Notes under the pieces: generated by a model
Databases searched by the model: none
Told to the model about the DNA's origin: nothing
The model's input: the letters and a program-made list of their open reading frames with translations, nothing else
Shown here: one piece after another, positions 23,410 through 29,511 of the stretch
How positions within the stretch are numbered: the stretch's first letter is position 1
Layout of the letters: the number at the start of each line of letters is the position of its first letter
Program-made: the position numbers and the translations under genes
Source of the DNA: Holophagales bacterium UBA2201
Lineage (GTDB): Bacteria > Acidobacteriota > Thermoanaerobaculia > UBA2201
Reading direction: 5' to 3'
Length of the DNA stretch: 34,390 nucleotides
Assembly: GCA_002327305.1 (NCBI GenBank)
Contig: DCUZ01000054.1
Coordinates: 19,164 to 53,553 of the forward strand

Positions 23410-24079
23410 GCCCACCCTGCATCTGGTGGACGTGCCCGGGACCGCTTCCGCGGACCCGTTGGCGCTCCTCCCAGAAGGGGCCGACCGGGCCGCGTTCATT
23501 TTCGACGGGTCGGAAATGGCAGGCCGCCCTCACGCGGTTTGGCAGGCCGCATCAGCGGCCGGCTGGCTCTGCCTCTCCCGCGAGGGGTGTTCCGCCGCTC
23601 AGGCCCTCGGCGCGCTGGCGTTTTCACTCCTTCCCGCCGGAGAGGCGTTGATGGTCCACAGCGACGATCCCCTTCTCCTCCAACTGGCCGGGCCGCGCGT
23701 CCGGATCCACGCCCCCGCCCGGGGGACGGTCCTGGGGCCGGGGGAGGTGAAGGGGGAGTTGGGGGTGGAGCCGTGGCAGGTGCCGGACTACTTCGCCCTC
23801 GTCGGGTTTCCCCCCCTCGATGCGAAGGGGGCCCTCGGCATGGACCCCTCCCTGGCGCGGGCCGTCCTGGAACGGTTCGCGGGGGTGGAGGAATGGGCGG
23901 CCCGGCCGGACCTGTTGGAGGTCTTGGACACCCCCAGCGCCCCGCGCCTCAGGGCCCTGCTGGAGAGGCAGGGCCAGCGCCTGCGGGCCGATGCGGAGCG
24001 GCTCAATCTGCACACCGGCGAACGGATCGCCGTGCCGGAGCGCGCTTTTCAACGGCGCAAGTATGCTAATCTATTGTGA
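23396..24079 (+). CDS. degenerate 5'-3' exonuclease (FEN/PolI-N) homologue
   Basis: A 227-residue protein that aligns by eye with the 5'-3' exonuclease domain of DNA polymerase I: ALMVHSDDPLLLQLAGPRVRIHAP, then GPGEVKGELGVEPWQVPDYFALVGFPP and PSLARAVLERFAGVEEW. In Taq PolI the matching stretches contain EADDVLA, TADKDLYQL and TGDESDNLPGVKGIG. Here these read SAAQALGALA, HSDDPLLLQL and VGFPPLDAKGALGM, so nearly all metal-binding acidic residues are gone. It therefore probably lacks nuclease activity but may still bind DNA or flaps. It overlaps the dehydrogenase by 14 nt. The family assignment rests on pattern, not on a search. Confidence 0.6.
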   Translation: MKGFEPTLHLVDVPGTASADPLALLPEGADRAAFIFDGSEMAGRPHAVWQAASAAGWLCLSREGCSAAQALGALAFSLLPAGEALMVHSDDPLLLQLAGPRVRIHAPARGTVLGPGEVKGELGVEPWQVPDYFALVGFPPLDAKGALGMDPSLARAVLERFAGVEEWAARPDLLEVLDTPSAPRLRALLERQGQRLRADAERLNLHTGERIAVPERAFQRRKYANLL

Positions 24080-24081
24080 TC

Positions 24082-24105
24082 GGACCGCCCCCGGGCGGCC
24101 GGTCC
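24082..24105 (+). promoter_or_regulatory. stable hairpin upstream of the CsgG-like gene
   Basis: GGACCG pairs with CGGTCC, and CCGCCC can alternatively pair with GGGCGG, giving a GC-rich hairpin just after the exonuclease-like stop. It has no T-run. It lies in the leader of the next gene, before an AAAGGAGGT ribosome site, so it may protect the leader or act as a weak attenuator. Confidence 0.4.
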
Positions 24106-24122
24106 CCTAAAAGGAGGTTCAC

Positions 24123-25010
24123 ATGAAAAAGACATTCACCGTTTTCCTCATCCTCGCCGCCGCCGCGGTCTACGCCCAGAAGCCCCGCGTCGCCGTCCTG
24201 GAGTTCAAGAACAAGTCCATGGGCGGCCACCACTACTGGTGGGACGACAAAGTGGGCGCCGCCGCCCAGGACATGTTGGTGACCGAACTGGTCAAGGGCG
24301 GCAAGTTCTCCGTCATCGAGCGGGAACAACTGGAGGCGATCATGCGGGAGAAGGGACTGGCCCTCTCCGGCGACGTGAGCGCGGCCACCGCCATGAAGAT
24401 CGGGAAACTCCTCGGCGTGCAGTATCTCCTGACCGGTTCCGTGACCGAGTTCGGGAAGACGGAGAAGGGGGCCCAGGGGGGGTGGGGCGGCACCTTCGGG
24501 GCCAAGAAAACCGACTTCACCTCGGCCCTCGACGCCCGCCTCTTCTCGGTCAACACCGGCGAGATCCTGTGGGCCGAGTCGGTCTCCAAGACCACCGGCA
24601 ATTTCAGCCTCACCATCTTCGGGTCCGGCGGCGGCGTCAAGGAGGACGACCGGATGTTCGACAAGGTGCTGCGCCCCACGGTCAAGGAGCTGGCCGAGTC
24701 CCTGGGCAAGGCCAATCTCGGCGGCGGGACGGCGGACTCGGCCCCCAAGCAGGCCGCGCATGGGAAGGTCGCCCAGGTGACCGGCAGCGGCGTGTTCGTC
24801 AACATCGGCTCCGCCCACGGCGTCAAGGCGGGGGACACCTTCACGGTGTACCGTCAGGGCAAGGTGATCAAGGACCCCGACACCGGCGAGGTGCTGGGCG
24901 CCGACGAGACGCGGATCGGCCAGGTGAAGATCACCGCCGTCAAGGGAGACAAGCTCTCCGAGGCCGCGGTGGTCTCCGGCGAGCCGAAGGTGGGGGACAT
25001 CGTCAAATGA
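24123..25010 (+). CDS. CsgG/HfaB-like secreted protein
   Basis: A 295-residue protein with a Sec signal peptide (MKKTFTVFLILAAAAVYAQ) and no lipobox cysteine. The CsgG-like domain reads PRVAVLEFKNKS, MLVTELVKGGKFSVIEREQLEAIMREKG, then LGVQYLLTGSVTEFG and LDARLFSVNTGEILWAESV. After residue 200 a second, FlgT-C-like beta domain follows (GKVAQVTGSGVFVNIGSAHGVKAGDTFTVYRQGK). CsgG forms an outer-membrane pore for curli, but without curli genes here a general envelope role is more likely. An excellent Shine-Dalgarno site (AAAGGAGGT) fixes the start. The stop overlaps the next gene as ATGA. Confidence 0.88.
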   Translation: MKKTFTVFLILAAAAVYAQKPRVAVLEFKNKSMGGHHYWWDDKVGAAAQDMLVTELVKGGKFSVIEREQLEAIMREKGLALSGDVSAATAMKIGKLLGVQYLLTGSVTEFGKTEKGAQGGWGGTFGAKKTDFTSALDARLFSVNTGEILWAESVSKTTGNFSLTIFGSGGGVKEDDRMFDKVLRPTVKELAESLGKANLGGGTADSAPKQAAHGKVAQVTGSGVFVNIGSAHGVKAGDTFTVYRQGKVIKDPDTGEVLGADETRIGQVKITAVKGDKLSEAAVVSGEPKVGDIVK

Positions 25011-25204
25011 AGTGCGACATGTGCCAGGCCGGCGAGGCCGAATACTACGTGAAGAAGTCCCCGCCGGGCTCCCCGACGCCGACGAAGGAGATGCACCTGT
25101 GCTCCGAATGCGCGGGGAAATACCTCAAGCACGACACCATCTCCATCGTCCGCATCGCCCGCGCCTCGCGGGGGACCCGGAAGCCGGAGGGGGAGGAAAA
25201 GTAG
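25007..25204 (+). CDS. small zinc-ribbon protein (McsA-like N-terminus)
   Basis: A 65-residue protein with CDMCQ at the start and CSECAG in the middle: two CxxC pairs, as in the N-terminal zinc ribbon of McsA/UvrB-domain-type proteins. The UvrB/UvrC coil is missing. The tail is basic (RIARASRGTRKPEGEEK). It is translationally coupled to the CsgG-like gene through an ATGA overlap. Function unknown. Confidence 0.78.
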   Translation: MKCDMCQAGEAEYYVKKSPPGSPTPTKEMHLCSECAGKYLKHDTISIVRIARASRGTRKPEGEEK

Positions 25205-25233
25205 GCGGCCGGTAGTCGGCAGACCGCAGATCC

Positions 25234-25267
25234 AGGGGCGGGGAAGCCATCGGGCGTTCCCGCCCCT
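25234..25267 (+). terminator. strong hairpin after the CsgG-like/zinc-ribbon operon
   Basis: AGGGGCGGGGAA and TTCCCGCCCCT pair over about 11 bp with one bulged G and a loop of 11 nt. Only a short pyrimidine run (CTTCC) follows. It lies between convergent genes, 30 nt after the stop. Confidence 0.6.
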
Positions 25268-25395
25268 CTTCCATAAACAGGCCTTGTTTCGAGAACCGAT
25301 GGTGCCCGCGACCCCGATCCCGAAAACCGTTCGTCGCAAGAGAGGAAGGAAGGGCCTTCCGGCCTGCGCCGCTACGCAAATACGCCGCGGCGCCT

Positions 25396-26040
25396 CTACC
25401 GGCCGGGTGGCGGCGCACTGCTCCCCATCCGCTCCACCAGCGGTTTCAACCCCTTCGCGATTCTCTCCGCCATGACGCGGTGGCCCGCGGCGTTGGGGTG
25501 GATGCGGTCCTCCTGCCGGTGCGCCGCCTCGTCCAGGACGCCGTCCAGCACCTCCGGGATGAGCCAGGCGCCGGTGGCCCGGGCCACCCGCCTGAAGAGG
25601 GAAGAGTACTCGTCGGTGAAGAGCCCCAGGTTCATCCCGAGGAGGACCACCACCCGTCCGTCCTCCTGCAGGCGCTCCACGATGCGGCGCAGGTTGGCCT
25701 CGGTCTCGGCCTTGGACACCTTGCGGAGGAAGTCGTTGCCTCCCAGTCCGACGATGACGAGGCGGGCTTCCGAATCCAGCACCGCGTCCAGGCGGGCGAG
25801 GCCGGTCGCGGTGGTATCGCCGGCGCGGCCGAGGTTCTCGACGGGCAGGCCGATGCTTTGCTCAAGGAGGGCCGGCCAGGCCTCGCCGTCCCCCACGCCG
25901 GTCCCCTCGGTGAGGGAGTCGCCGAAGGCGACGACACGCCCGACGGGAGGGCCGTCGAGATTGCGGACGCGGTCGAGGGAGGGGCCGCCGCAGGAAGCGA
26001 GACAGAGGACCAGTCCCAAAGTCCGGAGGGCGGTCCTCAT
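25396..26040 (-). CDS. SGNH/GDSL esterase-like lipoprotein
   Basis: A 214-residue hydrolase of the TesA/arylesterase type. The lipobox LASC gives a lipid-anchored C17. Block I is VVAFGDSLTEG (nucleophile Ser), block II NLGRAGDTTATG, block III GLGGNDFL (oxyanion Asn) and block V DRIHPNAAGH (catalytic Asp and His). All catalytic residues are present. It would act on esters or thioesters in the periplasm or at the outer membrane. The start overlaps the stop of the upstream gene as ATGA, so it is the third gene of the ParA operon, an unusual partner for it. Confidence 0.92.
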   Translation of the reverse strand: MRTALRTLGLVLCLASCGGPSLDRVRNLDGPPVGRVVAFGDSLTEGTGVGDGEAWPALLEQSIGLPVENLGRAGDTTATGLARLDAVLDSEARLVIVGLGGNDFLRKVSKAETEANLRRIVERLQEDGRVVVLLGMNLGLFTDEYSSLFRRVARATGAWLIPEVLDGVLDEAAHRQEDRIHPNAAGHRVMAERIAKGLKPLVERMGSSAPPPGR

Positions 26041-26366
26041 TCTTCCTTCAGTTTCTTCCTGGCGCGCTTGATCTCGCGTTTGAGGGCCCGCGTGACGAAC
26101 GCCGCCAGGGTCATCCCCCGGTCCCGGGCGGCCCCCAGCGCGCCGCGGGCGATCTTGCGGGGGAGGGGGACCGTGAGACGCTCCTCGTCCCCGGCGGGCT
26201 TCAGCCGGGCGGCATCGCCGAGAAGGGACGCACCGGGAGAGGGGCCGGCGGCGGGTTCGGGGGCGGCGGCTTCCTCGGGGAGGGGGCCGGAGGGGTAGAA
26301 GCCCGGACCCTGCTCCACGAAGGCCTCCAGGGCCCTGCGCCGGTTATCGCCCTTTATCTTCGCCAT
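26037..26366 (-). CDS. ribbon-helix-helix-like partner of ParA
   Basis: A 109-residue protein: a basic N-terminus (MAKIKGDNRRRALEAFVEQ), a Pro/Ala-rich linker, and a C-terminal ERLTVPLPRKIARGALGAARDRGMTLAAFVTRALKREIKRARKKL with the strand-helix-helix pattern of RHH proteins. Such proteins next to a ParA serve as the centromere- or DNA-binding partner. It overlaps the ParA gene by 23 nt and the esterase gene by 4 nt. The family call is by pattern only. Confidence 0.65.
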   Translation of the reverse strand: MAKIKGDNRRRALEAFVEQGPGFYPSGPLPEEAAAPEPAAGPSPGASLLGDAARLKPAGDEERLTVPLPRKIARGALGAARDRGMTLAAFVTRALKREIKRARKKLKEE

Positions 26367-26979
26367 AGGCCACCACCTCCATCGCTTCGCGCGCCAACTC
26401 CCGCAGGAACTCCACGGCCGGGTGGGCGGGGCGGGCGTAGTTGAGCGGGAGCCCCTCGAGGAGGGCCTCCGAAACGGCCACGGTGTGGGGAACCCAGGTC
26501 TGCGCCACTCTGAACCCCCTCTCCTTGGCCATCCCCGTGATGGTCTCCCGCAGGGTGGCGTTGGCCTTGACCTGGTTGAGGACCGCCAGCATCCGCAGGC
26601 GGGGGTTGATGCGCCGCGCCTCGGCGGCCATGGCCAGGAGGGGAAGCGAGGCCATGAGGTCCAGCGGCGACGGGGTGAGGGGGACCAGGACGAGGTCGGC
26701 CAGGGCGAGGGCTTTGCGCGCGTGCCTCTCGTGCCCGGGCGGGGTGTCCACCAGACAGAGGGGGGCGTCGAGGGCCGGGTGGTCGAGGGGGAAGGCGGGG
26801 GCGGTGGAAACGGCGATCGGGACCTCCCGGACGCGCAGGGACCAGGCGGCCGTCAGCGACCCCTGGGGGTCGGTGTCAAGGGCGGTCACCGGTTCCAGTT
26901 CCGAGAGGATCCCCGCGAGGTTGTAGGTCAGCGCGGTCTTCCCCGGCCCCCCTTTCTGGTTGACGAGGGCGATGATCAC
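26344..26979 (-). CDS. ParA/MinD-family ATPase
   Basis: A 211-residue ATPase with the deviant Walker A of the family (NQKGGPGKTA, signature lysine present), DTDPQGS and the Walker B region CLVDTPPG. The length fits small ParAs with no N-terminal HTH domain. Such proteins move DNA or protein cargo by ATP-dependent binding to the nucleoid. The start is a GTG at 26979, since VIIALVNQKGG is the expected N-terminus. A TATAAT box (27020-27015) lies upstream. The operon goes on with an RHH protein and an SGNH lipoprotein, so the cargo is unclear. Confidence 0.92.
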   Translation of the reverse strand: MIIALVNQKGGPGKTALTYNLAGILSELEPVTALDTDPQGSLTAAWSLRVREVPIAVSTAPAFPLDHPALDAPLCLVDTPPGHERHARKALALADLVLVPLTPSPLDLMASLPLLAMAAEARRINPRLRMLAVLNQVKANATLRETITGMAKERGFRVAQTWVPHTVAVSEALLEGLPLNYARPAHPAVEFLRELAREAMEVVAYGEDKGR

Positions 26980-27213
26980 GGTGCCGGCCGTCCCGAAGGT
27001 AAAGACATCAACGGATTATACCGCAGACGCGAATCGGGTCCTTCATCTCATCGGGCATGATGTTCTCTCTGATGGCTGGGGGCAAGCCGCAGAACGGCCT
27101 TGGAATCATTCTGGCGATGCCGGCGGATTGCATAAACACAGGAGAGACGACCTTGCGCAATTATCTCTTTGGCGGGAGTCCGGCATCCCTCGTCCCAGCC
27201 GCGGCCGGACGAT

Positions 27214-27795
27214 CTACCCAGTTTTCCAGCGGTGGTCGCACGAACGGCAGTAATAGAATTGCCTGTGCGCAGCGAAAGGGACCATGAAAGCAAACGCAAA
27301 GAACAAGAGAGACAACGCTTTGTAGCGGGGGACCAGGCTGAAGTGGCCGACATCCGCTGCGCCGCATTCCGGGCAGATTTCGGCGGACGTCGGCGGAAGA
27401 TGCATTTCAGGGAGTTCAGCAAAAATTTCAGGTCCAACAGGGCAGAGAGCCTCAAGAGCATCGGCCCGAGGGGTATCGAAAACCATGAGTTTCACCCCGC
27501 CGATGGCCTGCGAGTACAACCAATTCACGGCAACCGTGTGTTCGTCATGGAGGACCACGGAAAAGCCTTGGCTCTCCAACGCTGCGCGCGCCATGCAGGC
27601 CGGAGCCAGATCGCGATAGCTTGCGACGCACACCATGGATGGCGGAGGTTGGTCCTGGTTTGTTTGTTGGGCATCGCCGGAGTGGCCGATCAAATCGGCG
27701 CCGCAAACCGGACAACGGACAATCTCGTCGCGGTATTCGGCCGCGCTGCCCAAAAGGGCGGTTTCCGGGCATTCGGGATTGGGGCAATGCCTCAT
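27214..27795 (-). CDS. DUF2007-type zinc-ribbon membrane protein
   Basis: A 193-residue protein: an N-terminal zinc ribbon (CPNPEC and CPVCG), a middle domain with ARAALESQGFSVVLHDEHTVAVNW typical of DUF2007 signal-type proteins, then CPECG, one membrane segment (YKALSLLFFAFAFMVPFAAH) and a final CRSC pair. The family's function is not known; members may sense or bind small ligands. It is a single gene on the minus strand. The 234 nt between it and parA hold the parA promoter and nothing else I recognise. Confidence 0.78.
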   Translation of the reverse strand: MRHCPNPECPETALLGSAAEYRDEIVRCPVCGADLIGHSGDAQQTNQDQPPPSMVCVASYRDLAPACMARAALESQGFSVVLHDEHTVAVNWLYSQAIGGVKLMVFDTPRADALEALCPVGPEIFAELPEMHLPPTSAEICPECGAADVGHFSLVPRYKALSLLFFAFAFMVPFAAHRQFYYCRSCDHRWKTG

Positions 27796-27892
27796 GGCTG
27801 GAGATCCCGATGTGAATCAGCAGGTTGATCGCAGGCATGCGGCGATCGATCCCGCAGGCAACAGACATCTCCACGCATTGGGATCACTTTCA

Positions 27893-29359
27893 TTATTTAA
27901 GCCGCAGTTCCTTGCCCAGGATGCGGCCGTCGGCGCGGGGTTCCCACTTCAGGGTGGGGGGGGTGAAGACGTAGGTTTCGAGGGGGTTGTAGAGCGCGAC
28001 CAGGGGGAGGTCCCGGGCCGCCTCCTCGGCGGCGGCGTGCAGAAGGGGAAGACGGGCGGCGTCGTCGGATGTGGCGGCCGCCTGGCGAAGGAGAGCGTCC
28101 ATGCGGGGACTGGAATAATTGAAGGTGTTGGAGGAGCCCCACGAAGCGAAGAGGGTCTCCAGCGTGGGAAGGGCGTTGCCGAAGGAACTCATGTACCCGG
28201 AGAAATAGAACGATGCCTTCCGGTCGAGCATCCGCTCCACCACCTCCGGCCAGGGGCGCACCTCCAGCTCGACGGCGAAGCCCGCCGCTTCCAGGTCCTC
28301 CTTGATCATCCGGACGGTCTGCTCCGCCTTGGGGGCCGTCAGGAGGGTGACCGGGAGGGGGAGGGGGCGGCCGGAGGCCGTCAACTCCCTCTTCGCCGCC
28401 TCGGGATCGGGATCGCAGGCGAGGCCGGGATGGTGGCCGAAGGCGAGGAAGGGGACCGCCTGGCAGATCGGACGGGCACTGCCCTGAAGGCGCTCCCGGA
28501 CGATGCGGTCCGACCTCACGGCCAGGGCGACGGCCCGGCGGACGCGCGCGTCGTCGAAGGGGGGGATGGCCAGGTTGAACCCCAGGTAGGCCACCGACAG
28601 TCCCGGCTTTTGCATGACCGAAAATCCCCGTTCGGCGAGTCCGGCGAAACGGACGGCGTCGCGCAGGATCAGACAGGGCCTCCCCTCCAGGATGCGCTCG
28701 ATCGGGTCGCCGGGTTGCGTGAGGAAAAAATGGAGCTCCTGGACGGCGGGACGCCCACCCCAATAGCCCTCGAAGGCGGCCAGCACCGCCCCCCCCTTCC
28801 CGTGTTCGGCCAGCCGGTAGGGGCCCGTTCCAACGCCGGCCGGCTCCGTCCCGGCCCGGATGATCCCCGCCGCGGTGAGGTGGTGGGGGAGGTCGCCGAT
28901 GGGGGAACCGGTGGCGATGGCGACGGTGAAGGGGTCCGGCGCCGTCACCGATTCCACCGGGGCGAAGTGGGCGCGCAGGAGGCTTTCGGGGTGGTCGCGG
29001 GCGCGCAGGAGGGAGTAGACGGCGTCGGCGGCGGTCAGCGGCGTTCCGTCGTGGAAGCGCACCCCCTTGCGCAGGCGGAAGATCCAGTGGTTTTCCCCCG
29101 GCGTCTCCCAGGAGAGGGCCAACAGCGGCCGCAGGCCGAAGTCCTTGTCGTATTCCACCAGGGATTCGTAGACGTTGCCCAGGACGAGGTTGGTCTCATG
29201 GTCGTCCGAACACGGTTCCAGGTTGATCATCGGCGTGCCGAGGGCGATGTGCACCGCCACGGGGCGGCTCCGGCATCCGGCGCCCGGCAGGAGGAGCGCC
29301 AGGAGGAGGAGCAGGCAAACCCGGACCCCGGAGCGGCGAGGGATGGAGCATATCTTCAC
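27893..29359 (-). CDS. ABC transporter substrate-binding lipoprotein (SBP_bac_5 family)
   Basis: A 488-residue binding protein of the oligopeptide/nickel type. A lipoprotein signal (CLLLLLALLLPGAGC) anchors it. The family blocks include LVLGNVYESLVEYDKDFGLRPLLALSWE, WIFRLRKGVRFHDGTPLTAADAVYSL and LGFNLAIPPFDDARVRRAVALAV. It would feed an ABC importer, but no permease or ATPase gene is next to it. The frame extends to 29461, but a GTG at 29359 with TACAAT 6 nt upstream fits the signal peptide better. The gene is divergent from the type IIG gene at 29512. Confidence 0.9.
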   Translation of the reverse strand: MKICSIPRRSGVRVCLLLLLALLLPGAGCRSRPVAVHIALGTPMINLEPCSDDHETNLVLGNVYESLVEYDKDFGLRPLLALSWETPGENHWIFRLRKGVRFHDGTPLTAADAVYSLLRARDHPESLLRAHFAPVESVTAPDPFTVAIATGSPIGDLPHHLTAAGIIRAGTEPAGVGTGPYRLAEHGKGGAVLAAFEGYWGGRPAVQELHFFLTQPGDPIERILEGRPCLILRDAVRFAGLAERGFSVMQKPGLSVAYLGFNLAIPPFDDARVRRAVALAVRSDRIVRERLQGSARPICQAVPFLAFGHHPGLACDPDPEAAKRELTASGRPLPLPVTLLTAPKAEQTVRMIKEDLEAAGFAVELEVRPWPEVVERMLDRKASFYFSGYMSSFGNALPTLETLFASWGSSNTFNYSSPRMDALLRQAAATSDDAARLPLLHAAAEEAARDLPLVALYNPLETYVFTPPTLKWEPRADGRILGKELRLK

Positions 29360-29365
29360 GCCTCT

Positions 29366-29371
29366 ATTGTA
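29366..29371 (-). promoter_or_regulatory. -10 box giving a leaderless start for the binding protein
   Basis: TACAAT (29371-29366 on the minus strand) is followed by AGAGGC and the GTG start codon. There is no Shine-Dalgarno site at a useful distance. The spacing equals that seen at radA and the dehydrogenase. Confidence 0.6.
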
Positions 29372-29499
29372 TACGAATCGCGCCCGAGCCGCATTTCGCA
29401 CCGGGTCTGGCCGCAGAACCATAGTCGCGGAGTTGGCGCGGACCGAGGCCGATAAGGACATCGGGTCCGATAGATGCGCGGTCTGTCAGCCTGACGCGG

Positions 29500-29511
29500 T
29501 AAAATAACACC
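29500..29511 (+). promoter_or_regulatory. -10 box giving a leaderless start for the type IIG enzyme
   Basis: TAAAAT (29500-29505) is followed by AACACC and the ATG at 29512. No Shine-Dalgarno site is present. A -35 box could not be recognised. Confidence 0.55.

Noticed and set aside
27635..29455. 606-residue plus-strand frame opposite the binding lipoprotein
   Set aside because: The minus-strand frame has a lipobox and all family blocks; this one has none.
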